Assembly (NCBI GenBank): GCA_905201915.1
Contig: CAJKQE010000076.1
Span: forward strand, 1 to 10,831
DNA length: 10,831 bases
Source of the DNA: an uncultured Lachnospiraceae bacterium
GTDB taxonomy: Bacteria > Bacillota > Clostridia > Lachnospirales > Lachnospiraceae
Reading direction: 5' to 3'
Below, piece by piece: positions 1-7,590 of this stretch. Each line of letters starts with the position of its first letter. The stretch's first letter is position 1. The notes beneath the pieces were generated by a model. It was not told the DNA's origin. It was given only the letters and a program-made list of their open reading frames with translations, and searched no databases. The translations under genes were made by a program, and so were the position numbers.

Positions 1-2064
1 CATAAGATTTTAGATATGCTTTTGGAAGAAGGAAAAATCAGCATTAATAAAAGAGGAAGATATGAAGCAGTTCGAAACAGCACTGTAAAAAAAGAAAAAG
101 AAACAGGAAAAAAACAAGTAAAAACAGAGAGGAAAAAGGGGCAGTATTATACTGGGACATTTATCAGTCATCCCAGAGGTTTTGGCTTTTTGGAAATTCC
201 GGAGGAGGAAGAGGATATTTTTATTCCGGAAGAAAGTGTTGGAACGGCACTTCATGGAGATACCGTACAGATTATAGTGAAAAAAGACGGTAAAGATGGC
301 AAAAGATGTGAAGGCGAAGTTGTCAAAGTGCTGGAAAGAGGTACGAGAGAAGTTGTAGGAACTTATCAACAGTGTGACGGATTTGGATTTGTGGTTACAG
401 ATAACCAGCGCTTCTTAAAAGATGTATTTATTCCGGCAGGAAAGTCACTGACAGCAGAAGATGGAGATAAGGTTCTGGCAGAGATTAAAGACCATGGAAA
501 TAAAAGACGTTCTCCGGAAGGAAAAATTATTGAGATTTTGGGGAAACCGGGAGAATGTGGCGTAGATGTGTTGTGCGTGGCGAAAAGTTATGAGCTGCCT
601 ATGGAATTTCCTGAAAAAGTAGCAAAACAGGCAGAGCGTATAAAAGAAACTTTAAATGAAGGGGATTTTTACGGTCGAGAAGATTTAAGGGATGTTGTCA
701 TGGTGACCATAGACGGAGAAGATGCAAAGGATTTGGATGATGCCGTATCCCTTACAAAAGATGAAGAATTCTATCATTTAGGAGTACACATTGCAGATGT
801 GAGCAATTATGTACAATATAACAGTGCTTTAGATAAAGAAGCTTTAAAAAGAGGTACCAGCGTATACTTGGCAGACAGAGTTATTCCCATGTTGCCCAAA
901 AAGCTTTCCAACGGAATTTGTTCGTTAAATGCAGGAGAGGACAGACTGGCACTTAGCTGTTTGATGGATATTGATAAAAAAGGCAGGGTAGTTTCTCATC
1001 GCATTGTAGAAAGTGTTATTCATGTAAAAGAGCGAATGAGTTACACAGATGTGAAGAAAATTCTTTTACAGGAAGATGAAGAACTGGCAAAGTGTTATGA
1101 AGAATTGTTACCTATGTTTTTCCAGATGAAAGAGCTTTCAGAACTTCTTAGAAACAGAAGGAAGAAGAGAGGAGCTATTGATTTTGATTTTCCGGAGAGC
1201 AAGCTGGTTTTGGATGAACGTGGAAAAGTGATAGACATTTATCCTTATGAGCAAAATATTGCTACTCGGTTAATTGAAGATTTTATGTTGGCTGCTAATG
1301 AAACAGTAGCAGAAGAATATTGTATGCTGGGGCTTCCTTTTGTCTATAGAACTCATGAAAATCCTGATATGGAAAAAATGGAGACAGTTCTGGAAATGGT
1401 GCATCAGGCAGGCATAAAAGTAAAAAAAGGAAAGGAAACAATTACTCCTAAGGAAGTACAGAAAATTTTAAAAGAGCTGGAAGGAATGGAATGTGAGCCT
1501 TTCTTTGCAAGATTGATTTTACGCTCTATGAAGCAGGCAAAATATACCGTAGAGGATACTGGACATTTTGGTTTAGCTGCAAAATATTATTGTCATTTTA
1601 CATCGCCAATTCGCCGTTATCCGGATTTACAGATACACAGAATTATTAAAGAAACTCTCCGTGGCAAAATGACAGAGGCGAAAATTCAGCATTACAGAGG
1701 AATTTTGGAAGAAGTAGCCAGACAGTCCAGCGCCATGGAAAGAAGGGCAGAAGAAGTAGAACGGGAAACAATTAAAATGAAGAAGGCAGAATATATGAAA
1801 CAACATATAGGAGAAGCCTTTGAAGGAACTGTTTCAGGAGTGACGGAATGGGGATTTTATGTGGAACTGGATAATACAGTGGAAGGTCTGGTACATGTAA
1901 ACAGTCTCACAGATGATTACTATAGCTTTGATAAAGACAGATATTGTCTTGTAGGCGATATGACAGGCAGAACTTATACGATGGGGCAAAGAGTAAAGGT
2001 CTGGGTGGAAAATGCAGATGAGAATACAAAGACAGTGGATTTTAAAATAGAAAGGATGGGGTAG
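1..2064 (+). CDS. rnr: Ribonuclease R (RNase II family 3'-5' exoribonuclease), 5'-partial
   Basis: Processive 3'-5' exoribonuclease of the cytoplasm that degrades structured RNA and, in well-studied bacteria, defective mRNA released by trans-translation. The frame stays open to base 1, and the first visible residues (HKILDMLLEEGKISINKRGRY) resemble the end of the winged-helix domain of Bacillus RNase R, so the true start lies upstream, perhaps 40-50 codons away. Numbering from the first internal Met (base 16): lysine-rich linker about 20-41; cold-shock domain 1 about 47-90 (RGFGFLEI, DIFIP); cold-shock domain 2 about 115-165 (DGFGFVV, DVFIP); RNB catalytic domain about 219-555 with DGEDAKDLDD at 233-242, whose D233, D239, D241 and D242 match the metal-binding aspartates of RNase II by spacing; signature FTSPIRRYPD at 528-537; S1 domain about 599-679. 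It ends right after S1, without the basic tail of E. coli RNase R. First gene of the visible operon; smpB starts 5 bases after its stop. Identity is very secure. Confidence 0.97.
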   Translation, partial: HKILDMLLEEGKISINKRGRYEAVRNSTVKKEKETGKKQVKTERKKGQYYTGTFISHPRGFGFLEIPEEEEDIFIPEESVGTALHGDTVQIIVKKDGKDGKRCEGEVVKVLERGTREVVGTYQQCDGFGFVVTDNQRFLKDVFIPAGKSLTAEDGDKVLAEIKDHGNKRRSPEGKIIEILGKPGECGVDVLCVAKSYELPMEFPEKVAKQAERIKETLNEGDFYGREDLRDVVMVTIDGEDAKDLDDAVSLTKDEEFYHLGVHIADVSNYVQYNSALDKEALKRGTSVYLADRVIPMLPKKLSNGICSLNAGEDRLALSCLMDIDKKGRVVSHRIVESVIHVKERMSYTDVKKILLQEDEELAKCYEELLPMFFQMKELSELLRNRRKKRGAIDFDFPESKLVLDERGKVIDIYPYEQNIATRLIEDFMLAANETVAEEYCMLGLPFVYRTHENPDMEKMETVLEMVHQAGIKVKKGKETITPKEVQKILKELEGMECEPFFARLILRSMKQAKYTVEDTGHFGLAAKYYCHFTSPIRRYPDLQIHRIIKETLRGKMTEAKIQHYRGILEEVARQSSAMERRAEEVERETIKMKKAEYMKQHIGEAFEGTVSGVTEWGFYVELDNTVEGLVHVNSLTDDYYSFDKDRYCLVGDMTGRTYTMGQRVKVWVENADENTKTVDFKIERMG

Positions 2065-2069
2065 AAAAA

Positions 2070-2540
2070 ATGGCAAAAAAATCAGAAAATCGCCTGATTG
2101 CAAATAATAAAAAAGCCTATCATGATTATTTTATTGAAGATACTTATGAAGCAGGAATTGCTTTAGCCGGTACAGAGGTAAAATCCCTTCGTATGGGCAA
2201 ATGCAGCATTAAAGAGTCCTTTATTCAGATTGACAAGGGTGAGGTTTTTATTTTTGGTATGCATATCAGTCCTTATGAAAAAGGAAATATTTTCAATAAA
2301 GACCCTTTGCGTGTAAGAAAGCTTTTGCTTCATTCTTACGAGATACGAAAAATTGAGGGGAAAATAAGAGAAAAAGGATATACGCTGGTACCTTTAAAAG
2401 TATATTTTAAAGGCAGTCTTGTAAAGGTGGAAATAGGCGTGGCAAAAGGAAAGAAATTATATGACAAACGTCAGGATATTGCCAAGAAAGACCAGAGAAG
2501 GGAAACAGAGAGAGAATTTAAAGTGAAAAATCTATATTAA
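2070..2540 (+). CDS. smpB: SsrA-binding protein SmpB
   Basis: Small RNA-binding protein that binds the tRNA-like domain of tmRNA and carries it to stalled ribosomes for trans-translation. The 156 residues are the usual length. Visible family marks are NKKAYHDYFIEDTYEAGI near the N-terminus, GTEVKSLRMGKCSIKESF after it, and the conserved GVAKGKKLYDKRQ at 123-135, followed by a basic tail (AKKDQRRETEREFKVKN) that in the family enters the mRNA path of the ribosome. The ATG at 2070 has a purine-rich ribosome binding site (AAAGGATGG) inside the last codons of rnr, so the two genes are probably translationally coupled. The partner RNA gene ssrA is in this window but about 8 kb downstream. Confidence 0.98.
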   Translation: MAKKSENRLIANNKKAYHDYFIEDTYEAGIALAGTEVKSLRMGKCSIKESFIQIDKGEVFIFGMHISPYEKGNIFNKDPLRVRKLLLHSYEIRKIEGKIREKGYTLVPLKVYFKGSLVKVEIGVAKGKKLYDKRQDIAKKDQRRETEREFKVKNLY

Positions 2541-2556
2541 ATGGGAGGAAAACAGG

Positions 2557-4224
2557 ATGAAATTTAAGGATATGCCTTATGAAAGAATTGATTTTGCGAA
2601 GGCAAAAGCAGAACTTTCAGAAATTATGGAAAAATCCAAAGCGGCAAAAAGTGGAGAAGAACAGTTTGAAATTCATAAGGAATTTTATCAGTTAAATGAT
2701 AAAATCCAGACGCAGGTAACACTTTGTTCTATTCGTCATACCATTGATACTACGGATGAATTTTATGAAAAAGAACAGAATTATTACGATGAACAAATTC
2801 CTGAATATTCTAATATGTGTGTAGAATATCAGAAAATCTTGTTCCATTCTCCATATAGACAGGTATTAGAAGAAAAGATTGGACAGGTAGCTTTTAAAAA
2901 TATGGAGATTGCCATGAAGTCTGTGTCAGAAGAAATTATTCCTCTTATGCAAGAAGAAAATACACTGGTAACAGAGTATGAAAAACTTCTGGCAAGTGCT
3001 CAGATACCCTGGGGAGAGGAAACATTAAATCTTTCACTTCTGACACCGTATTTAAAGCATAAAGATGCAAAAATAAGACGGGAAGCACAGGAAAAACAGA
3101 ATGAATTCTTTTTAAGTATTCAGGACAAATTAGATGAGCTTTATGATAAGCTGGTAAAAAACCGTACTTTACAGGCGAAAAAGCTGGGATTTGAAACTTA
3201 TACACCTCTGGGTTATCTGCGTATGCAGCGAAACTGCTATGGGCGAGAGGAAATCGAGAATTTAAGACGTCAGGTAAAAGAAGTTTGGGTTCCTTTTGCA
3301 GAAAGTATTTTTGAGAAAAGAAAAGAACGTCTGGGCTTATCTGAACTTTCCTATACAGATGAAGTAGTATACAGCCCAAAAGGAAATCCACAGCCGGAAG
3401 GAACACCGGAAGAAATCCTGCAGGCAGGACAGCAGATGTATGAGGAGCTTTCTTCTGAAACAAAAGAATTTTTTGATTTTATGATGGATAATGAACTGTT
3501 AGATGTGTTTGGAAGAAAAACAAAAGCAGTAGGCGGATATATGACTTATATTCCGGATTATAAATCACCATTTATTTTTGCTAATTTCAATGGAACAAGC
3601 GGTGATGTAGATGTTATGACACATGAGTGTGGTCATGCTTTTCAGGGATATCTGGCAGCTGCAGATCCTATTCGTGAACACGCAGATATCGGAATGGAAA
3701 CAGCAGAAATTCATTCTATGTCTATGGAATTTTTCACTGAGCCTTGGTATTCTTTGTTTTTTGGAAAAGAGACTGCACAGGAATATACAGAGATGCATTT
3801 AGAAGATGCTGTGATTTTTGTCCCTTATGGATGCATGGTGGACGAATTTCAGCATATAGTATATGATAATCCTGAGCTGACACCAAAGGAAAGAAAACAG
3901 GCATGGAAAGATTTGGAAAGGGTTTACAAACCTCATTTGTTTTATGATGGACTGGAATTCTTTGAAAACGGCTGCTTTTGGCAGAAACAGCATCATATTT
4001 ACAGCTTTCCATTGTATTATATTGACTATGTTATTGCTCAACTTTGTGCTTTTGAATATAAAATCTGGATGGATAAAGACAGAGAGGCTGCATGGCAGAG
4101 CTATTTGAAATTATGTAAGATGTCTGCTTCTAAATTCCACACAGAGCTTTTAGAAGAGGCAGGATTAGAAACTCCATTCAAAAGTGGAGTGATTGCGAAA
4201 ATTGTCGAGAATTTAAAAGGCTGA
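2557..4224 (+). CDS. M3 family zinc oligoendopeptidase (PepF-like, shorter subgroup)
   Basis: Zinc metallopeptidase that cleaves short peptides, expected in the cytosol because no signal peptide or membrane segment is visible. The 555 residues include the gluzincin motif HECGH at 356-360 (zinc ligands H356 and H360, catalytic E357). About 24 residues later comes AEIHSMSME, where E384 is the likely third zinc ligand. Near the C-terminus, WQKQHHIYSFPLYYIDY (starting about residue 475) holds the His/Tyr residues that line the substrate site in M3 enzymes. The length and sequence style fit the M3 subgroup of about 550 residues that is related to, but distinct from, classical PepF of about 600. 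Start: ATG at 2557, with GGGAGG about 8 bases upstream and 16 bases after smpB. It ends the rnr-smpB operon and is followed by a terminator and then the peptide importer operon, which suggests a role in degrading imported peptides. The natural substrate cannot be read from the sequence. Confidence 0.93.
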   Translation: MKFKDMPYERIDFAKAKAELSEIMEKSKAAKSGEEQFEIHKEFYQLNDKIQTQVTLCSIRHTIDTTDEFYEKEQNYYDEQIPEYSNMCVEYQKILFHSPYRQVLEEKIGQVAFKNMEIAMKSVSEEIIPLMQEENTLVTEYEKLLASAQIPWGEETLNLSLLTPYLKHKDAKIRREAQEKQNEFFLSIQDKLDELYDKLVKNRTLQAKKLGFETYTPLGYLRMQRNCYGREEIENLRRQVKEVWVPFAESIFEKRKERLGLSELSYTDEVVYSPKGNPQPEGTPEEILQAGQQMYEELSSETKEFFDFMMDNELLDVFGRKTKAVGGYMTYIPDYKSPFIFANFNGTSGDVDVMTHECGHAFQGYLAAADPIREHADIGMETAEIHSMSMEFFTEPWYSLFFGKETAQEYTEMHLEDAVIFVPYGCMVDEFQHIVYDNPELTPKERKQAWKDLERVYKPHLFYDGLEFFENGCFWQKQHHIYSFPLYYIDYVIAQLCAFEYKIWMDKDREAAWQSYLKLCKMSASKFHTELLEEAGLETPFKSGVIAKIVENLKG

Positions 4225-4243
4225 TAGATAAAAGAAACCTAAG

Positions 4244-4273
4244 AGAAAAAGTGCTTTTCCAAGCACTTTTTCT
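4244..4273 (+). terminator. Intrinsic terminator closing the rnr-smpB-M3 operon
   Basis: A 13-bp perfect hairpin pairs 4244-4256 with 4261-4273 around a TTCC loop. The core is AAGTGCTT/AAGCACTT, and the descending arm ends in TTTTTCT. The flanking A-run and T-run make it potentially bidirectional, but no convergent gene exists here. It begins 20 bases after the peptidase stop codon. Confidence 0.88.
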
Positions 4274-4324
4274 GTCTAAAAAGCAATAGAAAGGCTTTCA
4301 AAATTAAACTAATTTTATAAAAAA

Positions 4325-4361
4325 TAAACAAAATATAAACAAACGTGAATTTTTAAACAAA
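4325..4361 (+). repeat. Three direct copies of TAAACAAA upstream of the opp promoter
   Basis: Exact TAAACAAA octamers lie at 4325-4332, 4336-4343 and 4354-4361, with start-to-start spacings of 11 and 18 bases. The last ends 17 bases before the -35 box. They could be an A-rich UP element or binding sites for a regulator. The surrounding DNA is very AT-rich, so chance similarity is possible, and no known operator is recognised. Confidence 0.4.
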
Positions 4362-4378
4362 ATTTGTGAGAAAAAAGA

Positions 4379-4407
4379 TTGACGAATTCAATCGAAGACT
4401 ATATAAT
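4379..4407 (+). promoter_or_regulatory. Sigma-A promoter of the opp operon
   Basis: The -35 box TTGACG (4379-4384) and -10 box TATAAT (4402-4407) are separated by exactly 17 bases, close to the housekeeping consensus. Transcription would start near 4413-4416, about 160 bases before oppB. A near-palindrome (TATAATAGCTAGTATA, 4402-4417, one mismatched pair) overlaps the -10 box and the likely start site and could be an operator. Confidence 0.85.
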
Positions 4408-4413
4408 AGCTAG

Positions 4414-4563
4414 TATACGTAAATTCAGTTGATTAAAGTGCTGGTGTGAATGAAATCTAATGTATAGACATTGGATTATTATTTTATGCCAAATGTCTTT
4501 CCTATAAAGACAGATGTATGGGAAGACCTGAAGTTACAAGAAGAAATATAAAGGAAAAAGGAG
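4414..4563 (+). promoter_or_regulatory. Structured 5' leader of the opp operon, possible attenuator
   Basis: This is the untranslated leader between promoter and oppB. Hairpin 1 pairs 4454-4463 with 4468-4477 (10 bp, one G-T wobble, loop ATAG) and runs into the T-rich ATTATTATTTTA. Hairpin 2 pairs 4494-4500 with 4506-4512 (7 bp, loop CCTAT). AGACATTGG (4466-4474), mostly from the descending arm of hairpin 1, can instead pair with CCAAATGTCT (4489-4498, one bulged A), which contains the ascending arm of hairpin 2, so the structures are mutually exclusive. No T-box GGTGG..ACC element or known riboswitch core is recognised. Two very short reading frames occur (ATG at 4450, 5 codons; ATG at 4460, 15 codons), but neither has a good ribosome binding site. 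The oppB ribosome binding site AAGGAG is at 4558-4563. Confidence 0.45.
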
Positions 4564-4572
4564 TAAGTTGTA

Positions 4573-5484
4573 ATGGCAAAATATGTTGTTAAACGAATTT
4601 TACTTGCAATCGCAACAATCTTTATTGTATGCGTAATCACATTTTTTGCAATGAATGCAATTCCGGGTGGCCCGTTTGATGGTGAAAAAGCAACGACACC
4701 AGAAGTAAAAGCGGCATTAGAAAAGAGATATAACCTTGACAAACCGGTTCCGGAACAGTTTGTAATTTATATGGGAAATATTTTCCATGGTGATTTTGGT
4801 ATCTCTACAAAAACAGGACGTGATATCGGAGAAACAATTTTCACATCTTTTAAGATTTCAGCGAAGCTGGGACTTATGGCAGTAGTAACAGCAGTTATTT
4901 TTGGAGTGGTTTTAGGAAGTATTGCTGCTCTTACCAGAAACAAACTTCCTGATAGATTGATTATCTTCTTCTCCACGTTGTTTACATCGCTTCCGAGCTT
5001 TGTATTAGGTTCTCTTCTGCTGTTGGTATTTTCCATCAAGCTGAAATGGGTTCCTGTATGGAGTCCTGATAATCAGAACTATATTCTTCCGGTAATTGCA
5101 TTGGCAGCTTACCCTATGGCTTATATTACACGTCTTACAAAGACAAGTATGCTGGATGCAATGGGACAGGATTATGTGCGTACAGCCAGAGCAAAAGGTG
5201 TTGTACAGTGGAAAGTGATTTTTAAACATACATTGAGAAATGCTCTTATTCCGGTGGTTACTTATGTAGGCCCAATGACAGCAGCAATTCTTACAGGTAG
5301 TTTGGTTGTAGAAAAAATCTTCACAATCGGCGGACTTGGTGCAAAATTTGTTGATAGTATTATCAACAGAGATTACCCACTTATTATGGGTGTAACTATT
5401 TTCCTTGCAGTATTAATGGTTACAATGAATTTAATTACAGATATTGTATATAAACTCATTGATCCAAGAATTAAGTTAGATTAG
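4573..5484 (+). CDS. oppB: Oligopeptide/dipeptide ABC transporter permease OppB/DppB
   Basis: First of the two inner-membrane permeases that form the peptide channel. The 303 residues match the family length. TM1 spans about 8-30 after MAKYVVKRI, followed by the family element AIPGGPF. An extracellular loop comes next, then TM segments near 98-120, 130-155, 172-190 and 272-294, with another around the SLVVEKIFTIGG stretch. The EAA loop that docks the ATPases reads DYVRTARAKG at 200-209, followed by the usual HTLRNALIPV. The C-terminus DPRIKLD is typical. AAGGAG lies 9 bases before the ATG at 4573. It opens the operon oppB-oppC-oppD-oppF-oppA. Oligopeptide versus dipeptide specificity cannot be set from the permease. 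Confidence 0.93.
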   Translation: MAKYVVKRILLAIATIFIVCVITFFAMNAIPGGPFDGEKATTPEVKAALEKRYNLDKPVPEQFVIYMGNIFHGDFGISTKTGRDIGETIFTSFKISAKLGLMAVVTAVIFGVVLGSIAALTRNKLPDRLIIFFSTLFTSLPSFVLGSLLLLVFSIKLKWVPVWSPDNQNYILPVIALAAYPMAYITRLTKTSMLDAMGQDYVRTARAKGVVQWKVIFKHTLRNALIPVVTYVGPMTAAILTGSLVVEKIFTIGGLGAKFVDSIINRDYPLIMGVTIFLAVLMVTMNLITDIVYKLIDPRIKLD

Positions 5485-5499
5485 GAGGAGAGATAAGAC

Positions 5500-6576
5500 A
5501 TGGAAAATAAAGATTTGGACAAGATGCCTAAAAAATCTCCTTTTAGCTTTCAGGTAGACCTGAGTAAATTTGAAAAGGCGACAGATGAAGAAAAAAGACA
5601 GCAGGAGGTTATGAGCGAGTCCTCCACATTCTTTAAAGATGGTATGCGTAAGCTGATGAAAAACCCATTGGCAGTAGGTAGTATTATTGTATTGATAATG
5701 ATTATCTTGACAATCATTATTACACCTTACGTTGTACCGTATAAATATTCACAGATTATTACTGTAAATGGTAAACGTGATAAATCAGCAGCAAATATGG
5801 CTCCATTCCAATATTCTGATTTAGAAAAGGAATATATGAAAGATGGGGGTGAGGTATTCCCTCATATTATGGGTACTGACGAAATGGGTAGAGATTACTT
5901 TGTCCGTGTTGTATACGGTACAAGAATTTCCCTGTTAGTAGGTGTATTTGCAAGTTGTATTGTTGTATTGATTGGTGTTATCTACGGAAGTGTTTCAGGA
6001 TATTTCGGAGGCAAGGTAGACTTGGTAATGATGCGAATTGTAGATATTATTTACTCGTTGCCGGATATGCTGATGATTATTCTTTTGTCCGTGGTACTTC
6101 GTGAAACATTGAATTTAGACGCAATTCCGGCGCTCAGTAAGCTGGGTACGAATATGATTTCGCTGTTTATTGTATTTGGTCTTTTATATTGGACAAGTAT
6201 GGCTCGTATGGTAAGGGGACAAATTCTTACAATTAAACAGAATGAATATGTACTGGCTGCAAAAGTAAGTGGTGCAAAACCAGGAAGAATTATCCGCAGA
6301 CATATTCTTCCAAACTGTATCAGTGTTATTATTATTTCAGCAGCATTACAAATTCCTTCCGCTATTTTTACAGAGAGTTTCCTGAGCTTCGTAGGTTTGG
6401 GTGTTCAGGCACCAATGCCTTCTCTTGGTTCTCTTGCAAACTTAGCTCGTGCAGGTATTTCAGCATATCCATATAAACTGATTTTCCCGTCACTGATGAT
6501 TGGACTTATCACACTTTCCTTTAACCTGATTGGTGATGGTCTGCGTGATGCGTTTGATCCAAAATTAAGGAGGTAA
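5500..6576 (+). CDS. oppC: Oligopeptide/dipeptide ABC transporter permease OppC/DppC
   Basis: Second permease subunit, partner of OppB. It has 358 residues. The cytoplasmic N-terminal stretch of about 50 residues is highly charged (KFEKATDEEKRQQE) and contains the OppC-type element FFKDGMRKLMKNPLAV just before TM1. An extracellular loop follows and leads to MGTDEMGRDYFVRVVYGTR, a hallmark of the OppC/DppC/NikC group. Several membrane segments come next, with the EAA loop EYVLAAKVSGAKPGR at 249-263 and RRHILPN directly after it. The C-terminus GDGLRDAFDPKLRR is characteristic. AGGAGGAG straddles the oppB stop codon, 15 bases upstream of the start. The last codons of oppC contain the ribosome binding site for oppD. 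Confidence 0.94.
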   Translation: MENKDLDKMPKKSPFSFQVDLSKFEKATDEEKRQQEVMSESSTFFKDGMRKLMKNPLAVGSIIVLIMIILTIIITPYVVPYKYSQIITVNGKRDKSAANMAPFQYSDLEKEYMKDGGEVFPHIMGTDEMGRDYFVRVVYGTRISLLVGVFASCIVVLIGVIYGSVSGYFGGKVDLVMMRIVDIIYSLPDMLMIILLSVVLRETLNLDAIPALSKLGTNMISLFIVFGLLYWTSMARMVRGQILTIKQNEYVLAAKVSGAKPGRIIRRHILPNCISVIIISAALQIPSAIFTESFLSFVGLGVQAPMPSLGSLANLARAGISAYPYKLIFPSLMIGLITLSFNLIGDGLRDAFDPKLRR

Positions 6577-6582
6577 TATAAA

Positions 6583-7590
6583 ATGAGCGAAACAATTCTT
6601 TCAGTAAAAAATCTTTGTACTTCCTTTACAACGGAAAAAGGTGAAGTAATGGCCGTGAACGGTGTTTCCTTTAATCTGGATAAAGGGAAAATTCTGGGTA
6701 TTGTAGGTGAGTCCGGTTCCGGAAAGAGTGTTACTGCATATTCCATTATGCAAATTCTGGAAAAAAACGGAAGTATTAAACAGGGTGAAGTTTTATTTAA
6801 AGGTGAAGATATTACAAAATTTTCAGAAAAACAGATGAGAGCGTTCCGTGGAAAATGTTGTTCTATTATTTTCCAGGATCCTATGACCAGCTTAAATCCG
6901 GTTTTCACAATTGGAAACCAGTTAAAAGAAGCGATTGAATTACATACAGAGCGTAAAGGAAAAGAAGCAGAAGCACGTGCAGTGGAAATGCTGACTTTAG
7001 TAGGTGTAAATGAGCCGGAAAAACGTATTAAACAATATCCTTATGAGTTATCCGGCGGTATGCGTCAGAGGGTTATGATTGCTATGGCGTTGGCATGTGA
7101 ACCGGATATTCTGATTGCCGATGAACCGACAACAGCTCTTGATGTTACCATTCAGGCTCAGATTTTGGAGCTGATGCAGAGCCTTCAGAAAAAATTAGGT
7201 ATGGCAATTATCATGGTTACTCATGATTTAGGTGTTATCGCAGATATGTGTGATGAAATTATTGTTATGTACGGTGGTAGAGTTTGTGAGCGTGGTACAG
7301 CAGAAGATATCTTCTACAGACCGGCGCATGAATATACAAAAGGTCTGCTTCGTTCCGTTCCGAATATTGATCGTATTGGAGAAAAGCTGGTTCCGGTTCC
7401 AGGAACACCGATTAACTTATTAAATATGCCAAAAGGCTGTGCTTTCTGTCCTAGATGTGAAAATGCAATGAAAATTTGTCTTGAGGAACAGGCACCGGAA
7501 GTACAGATGCCAGACGGACATTTTGCATCTTGCTGGCTCAGTGTAAAAGAACTTATGGAGAACCAGAAAGGAGCCGGAAGTAATGAGTGA
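6583..7590 (+). CDS. oppD: Oligopeptide/dipeptide ABC transporter ATP-binding protein OppD/DppD
   Basis: First of two ATPases that drive peptide import. All nucleotide-binding motifs are intact: Walker A GESGSGKS (42-49), Q-loop FQDPMTSLNP, signature LSGGMRQR (156-163), Walker B ending DEPTTALD (D180, E181) and switch histidine H214 in THDLG. The C-terminal peptide-transporter domain has VPGTPINLLNMPKGC and a cysteine cluster: C286, C289, C292, C299 and C317. Four of these (286, 292, 299, 317) match the pattern that holds an iron-sulfur cluster in some DppD-type proteins; C289 is extra. AAGGAGG at 6567-6573 sits in the end of oppC, 6 bases before this gene. The last 8 bases overlap the start of oppF, which implies translational coupling and matched amounts of the two ATPases. 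Confidence 0.95.
   Translation: MSETILSVKNLCTSFTTEKGEVMAVNGVSFNLDKGKILGIVGESGSGKSVTAYSIMQILEKNGSIKQGEVLFKGEDITKFSEKQMRAFRGKCCSIIFQDPMTSLNPVFTIGNQLKEAIELHTERKGKEAEARAVEMLTLVGVNEPEKRIKQYPYELSGGMRQRVMIAMALACEPDILIADEPTTALDVTIQAQILELMQSLQKKLGMAIIMVTHDLGVIADMCDEIIVMYGGRVCERGTAEDIFYRPAHEYTKGLLRSVPNIDRIGEKLVPVPGTPINLLNMPKGCAFCPRCENAMKICLEEQAPEVQMPDGHFASCWLSVKELMENQKGAGSNE

Noticed and set aside
2945..3463. A 172-codon minus-strand open frame inside the M3 peptidase gene
   Set aside because: It is antisense to a clearly functional enzyme gene, has no family motifs and no convincing ribosome binding site; best explained as a shadow of codon use.
4225..4572. A known riboswitch or T-box in the 348-base gap before oppB
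   Set aside because: No T-box GGTGG..ACC element, and no conserved core of the SAM, lysine, cyclic-di-GMP or tetrahydrofolate classes, can be seen; only the hairpins reported separately.
6405..6908. A 167-codon minus-strand open frame spanning the oppC-oppD junction
   Set aside because: It overlaps two well-supported genes on the other strand and shows no recognisable protein features.
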